DNA from: Actinomycetospora corticicola
GTDB lineage: Bacteria; Actinomycetota; Actinomycetes; Mycobacteriales; Pseudonocardiaceae
Direction of reading: 5' to 3'
Assembly (NCBI RefSeq): GCF_013409505.1
Contig: NZ_JACCBN010000001.1
Coordinates: 5,828,001-5,892,000 of the forward strand
DNA length: 64,000 bases
Part shown: in pieces, positions 24,036-32,372 of the stretch
How positions within the stretch are numbered: the first letter of the stretch is position 1
How the letters are laid out: each line of letters starts with the position of its first letter
The notes under the pieces: generated by a model
Database searches by the model: none
Told to the model about the DNA's origin: nothing
The model's input: only the letters and a program-made list of their open reading frames with translations
Translations under genes and position numbers: made by a program

Positions 24036-26018
24036 CTACGGGGCGCCCGGCGCCAGGTGACGGGCGAAGAAGTCGAGGATGATCTCGGCCCGCTGCACCC
24101 GTCGTCGGGGTGAGCCGCTCCGCGAGAGCTCGTGGCCCTCGCCGGGGAACCGCCAGTACTCCACCTCGCGCCCGAGCAGGCGCAGCGCGACGTAGAGCTG
24201 GTCGGCCTGCTCCGGCGGGCACCGCAGGTCCTCGTCGGCGTGCAGGATCAGCAGCGGGGTGTGGATGTGCTCGACGTACGACGTCGGGGACACCCGGCGG
24301 TAGACGTCGGGGCGCGCGAGGTGGTCGACGCCGAGCTCGAAGCGGAAGAAGCCCGCGAGGTCCGACCCGCCCCACTCCAGCGAGAGCAGGTTGTTCGCCG
24401 CGCGCTCCGAGCAGGCGGCGGCGAAGCGGTCGGTGTGGCCGACCAGCCACGTCGTCATGAAACCGCCGTAGGAGCCGCCGAGCACGCCGACCCGGGCGGG
24501 GTCGAGCGTCGGATCGTGGGCCAGCGCGGCGTCGAGGGCCGCGAGGACGTCGTCGGCGTCGACACCGCCCCACCCGGTCCCCGGGACCTCGGCGGCCTCC
24601 GGGGTGCGGATGGACCGCAGGGCCGCCTCGGTGTCGCCCGTGGAGCCGTGCGGGTTGCACCAGAGGACCGCGTAGCCCGCGCCGGACCACAGCGCGAACT
24701 CGTCGAACCACGCCGTCGGGTACTGCGTCATCGGGCCGCCGTGCACCGAGAGCAGCAGGGCCAGCCGTCCGTCGGTGTCGGCGAGGGCGGGGGACCGCGG
24801 CCGGAGCAGCCACGCGTCGATCTCGCCGCCCCCGGACGAGGGCACGCGCAGGTGCTCGGGCTCGCCCACCGGCAGGTCGCGGTGGAAGGCCGCGGAGAAC
24901 GATGACAGCGTCGTCTCCCGGCCGTCGCGCACCACGGCGAGCTCGGGACGGGTGGTCGGCCCCGTCGTCAGGATCGCGAGGGTGCCCGCGGCCTCGTCGT
25001 ACCCGACGATCGCGCGGGTGCCGCCGACGACCTCGACGGGCTCCGCGGAACCGTCCGCGGGCACGGCGTGGAGCGGCTGCGTGCCGTGGTCCTCGACGGT
25101 GAACAGCAGGTCCGTACCCCGCCACAGCGGTGCACGGCCGCCGACGAAGGGCGCGGCCTGGCGGTCGAGGCCCGCGGTCAGGACCCGAGGGTCGCCGCCC
25201 TCGGCGGGCACGACCGCGATCCGGCCGAACGACGGGATCAGCGTGACGTCCTCCGCGAGGACCGCGACCGAGGTGCCGTCCGGGGACCACGACGGCCGCG
25301 TGACCGAGATCGACGGGGAGGTCGTGAGCGGCCGCAGCTCCCCGGAGGCGACGTCGAGCAGGTGCAGGGCCTCGACCATGGTCAGGTCGGCGTCCGGCTC
25401 GTCGCGCACGGTCGTGACGGCGAGCGAGCGCCCGTCGGGCGACCAGGCCGGGCCGGCGATGTCGTAGCGGTGGTGGGCGAGGAGCCGCGAGTCGCCGGGG
25501 ACGTCGGCCGCGACGACGAAGACCGCCCGCGGACGGTCGACGGTCCAGCCCTCGCCGTCGAGCTTGGGGAACAGGCGGTCGACGCGGCGGGGGAGCGTCG
25601 CGCGGTCGGGGGTCCCGACGACGGTGAACGGCGGCGCGTCCGGACGGGCCTCCCGGGAGGTGAAGGCGATCGCGGACCCGTCCGGTGACCACGCGAGCTC
25701 ACCGATCGGCGACTCGCGGTCGACCAGGGTCACGGGCTCCCCGGGCCCGTCGACCGGCAGCACCACGAGCTGGTGGTGGCCGGACACGGACCGGGTGAAC
25801 GCCAGCCGGGTGCCGTCGGGGGACCACCGGGGGCAGGTGTCGGCGTCGCCGGACGTCAGCTGGCGCGGGGGCCCGTCCGCCGGCGCGAGCCAGATCGTGC
25901 TGCGGTACCGGTCGGCCTCGAGGTCGACCCGGGTCACGACGACGGCGATCCGCCCGCCGTCGGGGGAGACCCGTGGGTCGCCCGGGCTGACGAGGCGGGC
26001 GATGTCGGCCGGCTGCAT
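24036..26018 (-). CDS. S9 family peptidase (acylaminoacyl-peptidase/prolyl oligopeptidase type)
   Basis: 660 residues. The N-terminal half is a WD40/TolB-like beta-propeller with repeated SPDG-type turns (RVSPDGGRIAVVVT, RWSPDGTRLAF, AWSPDGSAIAF, SWSPDGTSVAV). The C-terminal hydrolase domain has LGGSYGGFMTTWLVG (Ser), LILHADEDLRCPPEQ (Asp) and FPGEGHELSRSGSPRRR (His). It should cleave short or N-acylated peptides in the cytoplasm. The ATG start 26018 gives MQPADIARLVSPGDPR, typical of the family. It is unrelated in position to the other S9 gene at 6734 and belongs to a different subfamily. Confidence 0.93.
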   Translation of the reverse strand: MQPADIARLVSPGDPRVSPDGGRIAVVVTRVDLEADRYRSTIWLAPADGPPRQLTSGDADTCPRWSPDGTRLAFTRSVSGHHQLVVLPVDGPGEPVTLVDRESPIGELAWSPDGSAIAFTSREARPDAPPFTVVGTPDRATLPRRVDRLFPKLDGEGWTVDRPRAVFVVAADVPGDSRLLAHHRYDIAGPAWSPDGRSLAVTTVRDEPDADLTMVEALHLLDVASGELRPLTTSPSISVTRPSWSPDGTSVAVLAEDVTLIPSFGRIAVVPAEGGDPRVLTAGLDRQAAPFVGGRAPLWRGTDLLFTVEDHGTQPLHAVPADGSAEPVEVVGGTRAIVGYDEAAGTLAILTTGPTTRPELAVVRDGRETTLSSFSAAFHRDLPVGEPEHLRVPSSGGGEIDAWLLRPRSPALADTDGRLALLLSVHGGPMTQYPTAWFDEFALWSGAGYAVLWCNPHGSTGDTEAALRSIRTPEAAEVPGTGWGGVDADDVLAALDAALAHDPTLDPARVGVLGGSYGGFMTTWLVGHTDRFAAACSERAANNLLSLEWGGSDLAGFFRFELGVDHLARPDVYRRVSPTSYVEHIHTPLLILHADEDLRCPPEQADQLYVALRLLGREVEYWRFPGEGHELSRSGSPRRRVQRAEIILDFFARHLAPGAP

Positions 26019-26077
26019 GGTGCGTGACGCTAACCGTCCACGGGCCCGGACGCTGGCGATTCCGGGCCCGGCGTGAC

Positions 26078-26392
26078 TCAGCGGTCGGTGCGCTCGCTGG
26101 GGTAGCGCTGCGTGGAGCCCGCGTCGCGGTAGGGGTCGTGGCGGAACTGCTGCGGCCCGTACTGCCCGGCCTGGCTCCGGCCCGTCATGTTCCGACCGGG
26201 GAGGCTGGTCTCCTTGCGCACCTGGCGCAGCGCGCCGTCGATCTGGCGGCGGAACCGGCCCTTGGTGCGCTGGTCGATGAACGAGGCGGCCTGGTCGGCG
26301 TACCGGTTCACCTTCTCCGGGTTCTGGCGGGCGTACTGGCGGGCCGCGGCCACGGCGGCCCCGAGAGTGGCCACTCGACGCATCAGAGCCAT
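26078..26392 (-). CDS. Small basic/helical protein, antitoxin Rv0909-like
   Basis: 104 residues. The N-terminal ~60 residues form amphipathic helices (MALMRRVATLGAAVAAARQY, NPEKVNRYADQAASFIDQRT, KGRFRRQIDGALRQVRKE) resembling the short actinobacterial proteins annotated as Rv0909-type antitoxins. The C-terminal ~40 residues are polar and disordered. GAGG lies eight bases before ATG 26392. No toxin gene is adjacent, so a toxin-antitoxin role is doubtful. A 525-base leader or intergenic region with a nested inverted repeat precedes it. Confidence 0.55.
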   Translation of the reverse strand: MALMRRVATLGAAVAAARQYARQNPEKVNRYADQAASFIDQRTKGRFRRQIDGALRQVRKETSLPGRNMTGRSQAGQYGPQQFRHDPYRDAGSTQRYPSERTDR

Positions 26393-26917
26393 GTGCTGCA
26401 CCTCGTCGGTTCGGGGGATGAGGGGTCGGTCCGGGTCGGCGAGGACTCCACCGACTCCCAGGACGTCCATCATCGTGGATACCACGACCGACGGCCGATC
26501 GACCCGTCCTCGCGGGACCACGCCCCCGGGCCTGGACGTGTGAGTAGCCGAGCAGCACACCTCCGGGTCTGGGGGGGTGACCCGGATTTCGTCGGGGGGA
26601 GACGTTGCTGCTCGGCTACCGCCGCCACGGTAATACCTGCGGAGGTCCACAACAAGGCGCGAAACAAATCCGATCACGGCGCCGGGAGAAACCGTGCGGT
26701 CGGTCCGATCATGGTCGTGGTCCGTGGATCACGCGGCCCGAACGTGCAGCTCACACCATGCGACGTCGGGTGTGGTCGGGGTGAGGGCGGGAAATGGGAT
26801 CGACCGCGCGCGATCGAATGCGGAATACGCCATTCATGGTCCCTGATGCAGGTATTCGATGTTCCCCTATTTCTTCCCGACGGCGGGTGCGGGTCGCGTT
26901 CGGCAGGAAGGAACCGC
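26393..26917. other. 525-base gene-free region, locally lower GC
   Basis: No convincing gene on either strand. It holds the nested inverted repeat at 26544-26619 and a lower-GC tract (about 26620-26900) that may carry the promoter of the 104-aa gene. It begins at the end of the NDH-2-like gene and leads into the 104-aa gene, both on the minus strand. Confidence 0.6.
26544..26619. promoter_or_regulatory. Long nested inverted repeat upstream of the 104-aa gene
   Basis: A perfect 14-base pair of arms (26544-26557 GTAGCCGAGCAGCA with 26606-26619) encloses 48 bases. Inside them CCGGGTC and GACCCGG form a second perfect 7-base hairpin around a G7 run. In RNA it would fold into a long two-tier stem about 150 bases upstream of the 104-aa gene. 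It may be a terminator of the upstream gene, a leader regulatory RNA or a dispersed repeat. Confidence 0.55.
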
Positions 26918-28273
26918 TCACGACCGTTGGGTCGCGTGGGGGAAGCCGAGGTGGTGCTGGGGGACCTCGGGCGACGCGGTGTCGAGCGGGATCGCGGGCG
27001 ACCGGACGAGTCCGAGCTGGGCGCTCTGGCGCGGCTGCAGCGCCTCGAGCACCCAGTCCGTCGCCGTGCGGAGGCGGTTGCCCGGCATCGCGGCGAGGTG
27101 GTAGCCGCGGGCCACGACCTTCGCCGGCAGGCCGGTGAGCGGGATGTTCAGCGGCGCGGCCGCGGCCTCCAGCCCGCCGAGGTCGACGACGAAGCCGAGG
27201 TCGCGGTGCTTGTAGGGCCGCACCGAGCCGTACCCGAGGGACGCGGCGATGTTGCGGCCGGCCAGTGCGCCCTGGCGGACGGCGTGCTGTGCGGTCATCG
27301 GGGTGGCCTCACCCGGTCGGCTCGGGTCGGGGACCGCGGCGGCGTCCCCGCAGGCGTAGAGCTCGGAGCGGCCCGGTACCTGCAGCGTCGACTCGACGAC
27401 CACCCGGCCGCCGTCGATTTCGATGTCGAGGTCCTCGATGAGGGGGTCGACGCGGACCCCGACGCACCACAGCAACGTGCGCGTCGCGATGCGCTCGCCG
27501 CTGGAGAGCAGCACTCCGTCCTCGCCGGCCTCGTCCATCGTCGTGTCGGTGTGCACCTCCACCCCGCGGCGCCGGAGCACGGCGTCGGCGGTGCGGGAGA
27601 GGTGCTCGTCCAGCCCGGCGAGCACCCGACCGCGGCTGACCAGCACCCAGCGCATGGAGTCCGGGTCCAGGCCCCGGCTGCGCGCGAGGGCCCGGGTGAA
27701 CAGCTGGCCCTGGGCGGCGACCTCGGTGCCCGTGTAGCCCGCGCCCACCACGACGAACGTGCACCGTGCGGCCACCTCGTCGGGGTCGTTGCTCATGGCG
27801 GCGAGGTCGATCTGGCGGATGAGGTGGTCGCGCAGGTAGAAGGCCTCGGGGACGCCGCGGAACCCGACCGCGTACTCGCTGACGCCGGGGATCGGCATCA
27901 CCTTGTGCACGCTCCCGGCGGCGAGCACCAGGCGGTCGTAGGTGGTGCGGTGCGCGACGCCCTCCGGGTCGAGCCAGCCGATCTCGCGGGCCTCGAGGTC
28001 GATGGCGTCGACCTCCCCGGGAGCGTGGCGCACGCAGGGCGGCAGGGTGTCGGAGAGCGCGACCGCGATCCGGCGCGGTTCGAGGATCCCGCCGGCGACC
28101 TCGGGCAGCAGCGGGAGGTAGAGGAAGTAGTTGGTGGGGCTGACCACCACGATGTCGATCTCGCCGCGCGTCCGGCGGGCCAGCGACCTGGCCGTGTGGT
28201 AGCCCGCGAACCCGCTGCCGACGATCACCACCCGGGGCCGTGCGCGGTCCGTGCCGTCCACCGGGAAGGTCAT
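26918..28273 (-). CDS. NAD(P)/FAD-dependent oxidoreductase, type II NADH dehydrogenase-like
   Basis: 451 residues with two Rossmann folds: FAD at RVVIVGSGFAGYHTARSLA and NAD at CTFVVVGAGYTGTEVAAQ, plus the C-terminal FAD contact ELYACGDAAAVP. Order and spacing match NDH-2 (Ndh), which oxidises NADH and passes electrons to quinone on the inner face of the membrane. The C-terminus lacks an obvious long membrane helix and is probably peripheral. ATG 28273 is chosen at the start of the fold; GTG 28324 is in frame. It is divergent from a small flavoprotein gene, with a dyad at 28351-28370 between them. Confidence 0.87.
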   Translation of the reverse strand: MTFPVDGTDRARPRVVIVGSGFAGYHTARSLARRTRGEIDIVVVSPTNYFLYLPLLPEVAGGILEPRRIAVALSDTLPPCVRHAPGEVDAIDLEAREIGWLDPEGVAHRTTYDRLVLAAGSVHKVMPIPGVSEYAVGFRGVPEAFYLRDHLIRQIDLAAMSNDPDEVAARCTFVVVGAGYTGTEVAAQGQLFTRALARSRGLDPDSMRWVLVSRGRVLAGLDEHLSRTADAVLRRRGVEVHTDTTMDEAGEDGVLLSSGERIATRTLLWCVGVRVDPLIEDLDIEIDGGRVVVESTLQVPGRSELYACGDAAAVPDPSRPGEATPMTAQHAVRQGALAGRNIAASLGYGSVRPYKHRDLGFVVDLGGLEAAAAPLNIPLTGLPAKVVARGYHLAAMPGNRLRTATDWVLEALQPRQSAQLGLVRSPAIPLDTASPEVPQHHLGFPHATQRS

Positions 28274-28350
28274 GGCCGCCGAGGGTGCCCCATCCGACGG
28301 GCCGGGCGGAACCGGCCGTGTCACCACGGCGTGTCGTTCACGTGACGGTT

Positions 28351-28370
28351 GGTGCCGTGTGATCGGCACC
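28351..28370. promoter_or_regulatory. Inverted repeat between NDH-2-like gene and PPOX gene
   Basis: GGTGCCG-TGTGAT-CGGCACC: perfect 7-base arms with a six-base spacer, 78 bases upstream of the NDH-2-like start and 61 bases upstream of the flavoprotein start. It is a plausible operator for both; no regulator gene is adjacent. Confidence 0.5.
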
Positions 28371-28431
28371 GCGTTGTGATCCGGTCGGCGGGCTCGGTCG
28401 ATGCCGTCCGGGCCCGGGTACGACGGGGGGT

Positions 28432-28839
28432 GTGACTGCTTCGCTCGTGACGCTCGGCGACCAGCGCTTCGTGTCGCTGACGACCTTCCGCCGCTCCGGT
28501 GACCCGGTGGCGACCCCGGTTTGGGTCGCGCGCGACGGCGACGGGCTCGTCGTCTACACCTCCGCCGAGAGCGGCAAGGTCAAGCGGCTGCGCCACGACG
28601 CCCAGGTGGAGCTGCGGGCCTGCGACCGGCGCGGACGGGTCGCCCCCGGCACGCCCACGGTGGAGGCGACGGCCGTGGTCGACGACGCCGACGGCGCGGT
28701 CGACGACGCCGAGGACCTGCTCAGGGCCAAGTACGGCTGGGAGTTCGGCGGCATCCGGCTGCTCCAGGCGGCCGAGCGCGTGTTCCGCCGGGGCGGTCCG
28801 CCCCGCGAGCGCGTCGTGCTGCGCCTGACGGTGGCCTGA
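28432..28839 (+). CDS. PPOX-class F420-dependent oxidoreductase
   Basis: 135 residues, single split-barrel domain. QRFVSLTTFRRSGDPVATPVWVA and SGKVKRLRHDAQVEL are the standard PPOX-class F420 motifs: the first strand pair, then the dimer and phosphate-contact lysines. Family members reduce quinones, biliverdin or xenobiotics with F420H2. The GTG start 28432 is preceded by a G-rich stretch close to the codon. It is followed 25 bases later by a DUF998 membrane protein gene on the same strand. The physiological substrate is unknown. Confidence 0.87.
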   Translation: MTASLVTLGDQRFVSLTTFRRSGDPVATPVWVARDGDGLVVYTSAESGKVKRLRHDAQVELRACDRRGRVAPGTPTVEATAVVDDADGAVDDAEDLLRAKYGWEFGGIRLLQAAERVFRRGGPPRERVVLRLTVA

Positions 28840-28864
28840 CGCTCGTGCCGGTCATGCTGGCTCG

Positions 28865-29530
28865 ATGACGCTCTCCGCGACCCGGGTCCGGTCCTCCGCG
28901 CTCGGCACCGCGGGGGCCGCCGTGTCGCTCGTCGTCGTCGCGGTCGTCGGGGTGATGCACCTGCTCGCACCGTGGTCGCGGCACGACCCGGTGCGCCGCA
29001 CCATCAGCGAGTACGCCGTCGGCCCGGGTGGGTGGCTCTTCGACGTCGCCGTGCTCGGCCTGGTCGCGGCGACGGTCGCGGTGGTGGCGGCCCTCGCCCT
29101 GCGCGGGCTCGTCCCCACGGCGGGGATGGTCCTGTTCGGCGTCTGGTGCGTCGGGCTGGTGCTGGTCGTGGTGTTCGAGAAGACGAACTGGTCGGTGGGC
29201 CCGAGCCTGTCCGGGTCGATCCACCGCTACGCGAGCCTCGCCGCGTTCCTCGCGCTCCCGACGGCGGGTCTGCTGACGGCCCGCGGGCACCGGGGCCAGG
29301 CGTGGGCGCGGTGGGTCACGGTGTTCTCGGTGGTCGCTCTCGCCTCGTTCCTGCCGATCATCGGGGCGATCGCCCTGAACCCGGTCCTCGCGACGCCCTG
29401 GTACCGGGCTGTCCCGCTCGGGCTGATCGAGCGGGTCCTGTCGTTGGCGGAGGTCCTGGTGATCGTGGTGCTGGGGTTCCGGGCGGCGCGCCCTGCCCTG
29501 GATGAGCGAACGGCACTCTCGCGCACATAG
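28865..29530 (+). CDS. DUF998 family membrane protein
   Basis: 221 residues with six predicted membrane helices. The motif RRTISEYAVGPGGWLFDVAV is the conserved DUF998 signature after the first helix, and the loop SIHRYASLAAFLALP is also typical. Function is unknown. ATG 28865 lies 25 bases after the F420-type gene, so cotranscription is likely. Downstream is a repeat doublet and then a convergent MFS gene. Confidence 0.87.
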   Translation: MTLSATRVRSSALGTAGAAVSLVVVAVVGVMHLLAPWSRHDPVRRTISEYAVGPGGWLFDVAVLGLVAATVAVVAALALRGLVPTAGMVLFGVWCVGLVLVVVFEKTNWSVGPSLSGSIHRYASLAAFLALPTAGLLTARGHRGQAWARWVTVFSVVALASFLPIIGAIALNPVLATPWYRAVPLGLIERVLSLAEVLVIVVLGFRAARPALDERTALSRT

Positions 29531-29588
29531 AGGCTGCGAACGGCCCGCTCGTTCAGGAGCACGCGCAGGCCACCACATCGGCCCCGCC

Positions 29589-29731
29589 GCGAGGTGCACG
29601 AGAGGCAGGTCGGCGAACGCCGCAGGATGCCCCACGTGCACCCCGCGGTCCGGCCCCCGGCAACCCACCTCGCGAGGCGCACGTGAGACAGGTCTGCACC
29701 GGTCACGGGATGCCTCACGTGCACCTCGCGG
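29589..29731. repeat. Intergenic repeat doublet B, two 60-base units 83 bases apart
   Basis: Unit 1 (29589-29648) runs GCGAGGTGCACGAG to GTGCACCCCGCGG; unit 2 (29672-29731) runs GCGAGGCGCACGTG to GTGCACCTCGCGG. Each is an imperfect palindrome with matching GCGAGGTGCAC-type ends and an inner GGCAGGTC / GATGCC. The pair lies between convergent genes (DUF998 and MFS). Same family and spacing as 17501-17643 and 61288-61427. Confidence 0.85.
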
Positions 29732-29750
29732 AGGACGGAGTGGGCGCCGC

Positions 29751-31511
29751 TCAGACCGGGGTGGGCAGGGCAGCGGGGGCCCGCAGGTCGACGTCCCGGG
29801 AGAGCTGGCCGGCCCCGCCCAGGTGCTCCGCGTGCGAGGCCCCGTCGGCCCGGACGACGAGCAGGTGCGGGGCGCCGGGCTCGCCCGCCGTCACGACGTA
29901 GCTCCCGTCGGCCGCGGACACCGCCCGGCCGAGCTGGCGGCCGGCGTTGCTCACGACGGTGACGGTCGCCCCGGCGACGCCCGTGCCCCCGCGGCGGACG
30001 ACGCCCGACACCAGCGGGCGCGCGACCGGCGCGGTCAGCGGCTCCGGCTCGGGGTCCTTCCCGACGACGGGTGCGGCCTCCTCGCGCTCGACCGCTGCGG
30101 CCGGGGCGGCCGCCGCGTCCGGCGCCGGCCGACGCGGGACGAACGCCATGATGACCAGCGCGACCACCGCACCGCCGGCGCCGAGCAGCATCACGAGGAC
30201 GAACGCCCCCTCGGTCGGAGCCCCCGAGGACGACACGAGCGTCGCCAGCAGCAGCCCGGCGATGGCGCTCGCGAACGACGTGCCGAGCGCCCGCATGAGG
30301 TTGTTCAGGCTGTTCGCGGCGGCGGTCTGGGTCACCGGTACGGCGGCCATGATCAATGCCGGCATCGCGCCGTAGGCCAGCCCGATGCCGCAGGCGATCA
30401 CCACGGAGCTCAGCACGAGGTGCCAGACCGCGGAGTGGAACCCGGCGCCGATCCCGTACCCCACGGCCACCACCACGGCGCCGAGCATCAGCGTCGTCCG
30501 CGGCCCCGAGGCGGCGCTGATGCGGGCCGACACCGGCGACATCGCCATCATGCAGAGCCCGCCGGGGGCGAGGACCAGGCCGGCGACCAGGATCGACTGC
30601 CCGAGCCCGTAGCCGGTGGAGGTCGGCAGCTGCAGCAGCTGCGGGTAGACCAGCGACATCGCGAACATCGAGAAGCCGAAGACGATCGACGCGAGGTTGG
30701 TGAGCAGCACCTGACGGCGGGCGCTCACCCGCAGGTCGACCAGGGGCTGCGGGGTGCGCAGCTCCCAGAACGCCCACGCGAGCAGCACCACGACCGCCAC
30801 CACGAACAGCGTCACGGTGGTCGCGCTGCCCCAGCCCCAGCTCGAGCCCTTCGACACCGCGAGCAGCAGGCTCACCAGGGCGACGGCGAGCCCGACCGCC
30901 CCGACGACGTCGAATCTCCCGCCGGCCCGTTGCACGGACTCGGGCACCAGCGCGAGGACGAGCACCAGGACGAGGACGCCGAGCCCGGCGGCGGCCCAGA
31001 ACAGCACGTGCCAGTCCGCGGTCTGCGCGATCAGCGCCGCGAGCGGGAGCCCGAGCGATCCGCCCACGCCGAGCGAGGCGCTCATCAGCGCCACCGCCGA
31101 ACCGAGCCGCTCCGCCGGCAGCTCGTCCCGCATGAGGCTGATGCCGAGCGGGATCAGGCCCGTCGAGAGTCCCTGCAGTGCGCGGCCGACGATCAGCGGC
31201 ACGAGCGAGGTCGACAGCGCCGCGACGACCGACCCGGCGATGAGCATGACCAGGCAGAACAGCAGCATCCGCCGCTTGCCGATCATGTCGGCGAGGCGGC
31301 CGACGATGGGCACCGCCACGGCCGCGGTCAGCAGGGTCGAGGTGACGATCCAGGCGGTGTCGGCGGGAGCGGCGCCGAGCAGGCGCGGGAACTGCGGTAC
31401 CAGCGGGACGACGAGGGTCTGCTGCAGGGAGACCGTGATGCCCGCGAGGGCGAGGACGGCGACGAAGGCGGGCGACTTGGCCCGCGCCTCGGTGGGGGCG
31501 GCGGTGGTCAC
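29751..31511 (-). CDS. MFS drug transporter (DHA2-type) with C-terminal beta-sandwich extension
   Basis: 586 residues. About 14 membrane helices occupy residues ~15-490; the loop GRLADMIGKRRMLLFCLVML and the motif-C-like GGSLGLPLAALIA fit drug:H+ antiporters. Unusually, residues ~505-585 form a soluble carboxypeptidase-regulatory-like beta domain: VSGVVRRGGTGVAGATVTVV then SAADGSYVVTAGEPGAPHLL. The start GTG 31511 follows GAGGAG by five bases. Substrate unknown. The gene ends 20 bases after repeat doublet B, is convergent with DUF998 and divergent from the DsbA-like gene. Confidence 0.87.
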   Translation of the reverse strand: MTTAAPTEARAKSPAFVAVLALAGITVSLQQTLVVPLVPQFPRLLGAAPADTAWIVTSTLLTAAVAVPIVGRLADMIGKRRMLLFCLVMLIAGSVVAALSTSLVPLIVGRALQGLSTGLIPLGISLMRDELPAERLGSAVALMSASLGVGGSLGLPLAALIAQTADWHVLFWAAAGLGVLVLVLVLALVPESVQRAGGRFDVVGAVGLAVALVSLLLAVSKGSSWGWGSATTVTLFVVAVVVLLAWAFWELRTPQPLVDLRVSARRQVLLTNLASIVFGFSMFAMSLVYPQLLQLPTSTGYGLGQSILVAGLVLAPGGLCMMAMSPVSARISAASGPRTTLMLGAVVVAVGYGIGAGFHSAVWHLVLSSVVIACGIGLAYGAMPALIMAAVPVTQTAAANSLNNLMRALGTSFASAIAGLLLATLVSSSGAPTEGAFVLVMLLGAGGAVVALVIMAFVPRRPAPDAAAAPAAAVEREEAAPVVGKDPEPEPLTAPVARPLVSGVVRRGGTGVAGATVTVVSNAGRQLGRAVSAADGSYVVTAGEPGAPHLLVVRADGASHAEHLGGAGQLSRDVDLRAPAALPTPV

Positions 31512-31679
31512 GGCACTCCTCGGCCAGGGGGGACGAGGTAATGATGGCACGGAGCGCCAGAAAGTCGCGCGGAGACGCAGGTCCCGTGGCCGGCACGAGA
31601 CCCTCCTGCGAGGACCCGGCGCGGGGTGCGGCGGTCCTCACGGATTCCCGGACCTCGACGATCGGGTAGGCAGACGGCC

Positions 31680-32354
31680 GTGCCGGACCTGGAGTTCTTC
31701 TTCGACCCTCTCTGCCCGTCCTGCTGGGTGACGTCCCGCTGGGTGGTGGAGGTGCAGTCGCAGCGCGCCCTGCGGGTCGAGTGGCGGCCGATGTCCCTGG
31801 CACTGATGGACCGGGGGGCCTTCCCCGGGGAGCAGCGGTCCCGGGAGGCGTGGAGCCGGGGCCTGGAGATGCTGCGGGTGGTGCACGCCGCGCGGGAGGC
31901 GCACGGCTCCGAGGTGGTCGGCGACCTCTACACCGCGCTCGGCGAGCTGGTGTGGGACGCCGCGCCGGCCGGGGACACGGTCGACGCGGTCGTGCACGAG
32001 ATGGCCCGCGTGCGGGACCTGACGCCCGCGCTGCGCGAGTGCGGACTGCCGGTCGCCCTGGCCGCCGCCGCCTCCGACGCGACGAGGGACGGCGCGCTGC
32101 GGGACGAGACCGCCGAGGCCGTCGAGCGGAGCGGCGGGTTCGGCACGCCGGTCCTGTCCTTCGACGGGAAGACCGCGCTGGTCGGTCCGGTCATCGAGGA
32201 GCCGCCGTCGGGCGAGGACGCCGAGGACCTCTACGACGCCGTGGAGCGGCTCGGTCGCTGGCCGGCGTTCGCGGAGCTCCGGCGTCCGACCCGGTCGTTC
32301 CCGGTGACGCGCCTGTCGTCGGGCCTCCCGCGGCCCGGTACCGGGGTGCGCTGA
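31680..32354 (+). CDS. DsbA-family mycothiol-dependent nitroreductase, Rv2466c-like
   Basis: 224 residues. The start VPDLEFFFDPLCPSCWVTSR closely matches Rv2466c-type proteins (FDPLCPWCWxTSRW), a thioredoxin fold with an inserted helical domain that uses mycothiol in oxidative-stress defence and nitro-compound reduction. The cis-Pro loop GGFGTPVLSFDG is present near residue 160. The active site reads CPSC rather than the usual CPWC. GTG 31680 is chosen as the fold start. It is followed 18 bases later by the deacetylase-like gene. Confidence 0.85.
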   Translation: MPDLEFFFDPLCPSCWVTSRWVVEVQSQRALRVEWRPMSLALMDRGAFPGEQRSREAWSRGLEMLRVVHAAREAHGSEVVGDLYTALGELVWDAAPAGDTVDAVVHEMARVRDLTPALRECGLPVALAAAASDATRDGALRDETAEAVERSGGFGTPVLSFDGKTALVGPVIEEPPSGEDAEDLYDAVERLGRWPAFAELRRPTRSFPVTRLSSGLPRPGTGVR

Positions 32355-32372
32355 ACGGGCACTCCTGCGCGT

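Noticed and set aside
26393..26917. Known riboswitch class in the lower-GC leader
   Set aside because: No match to cobalamin, c-di-AMP, SAM or other consensus cores that I can recognise; left as a structured region.
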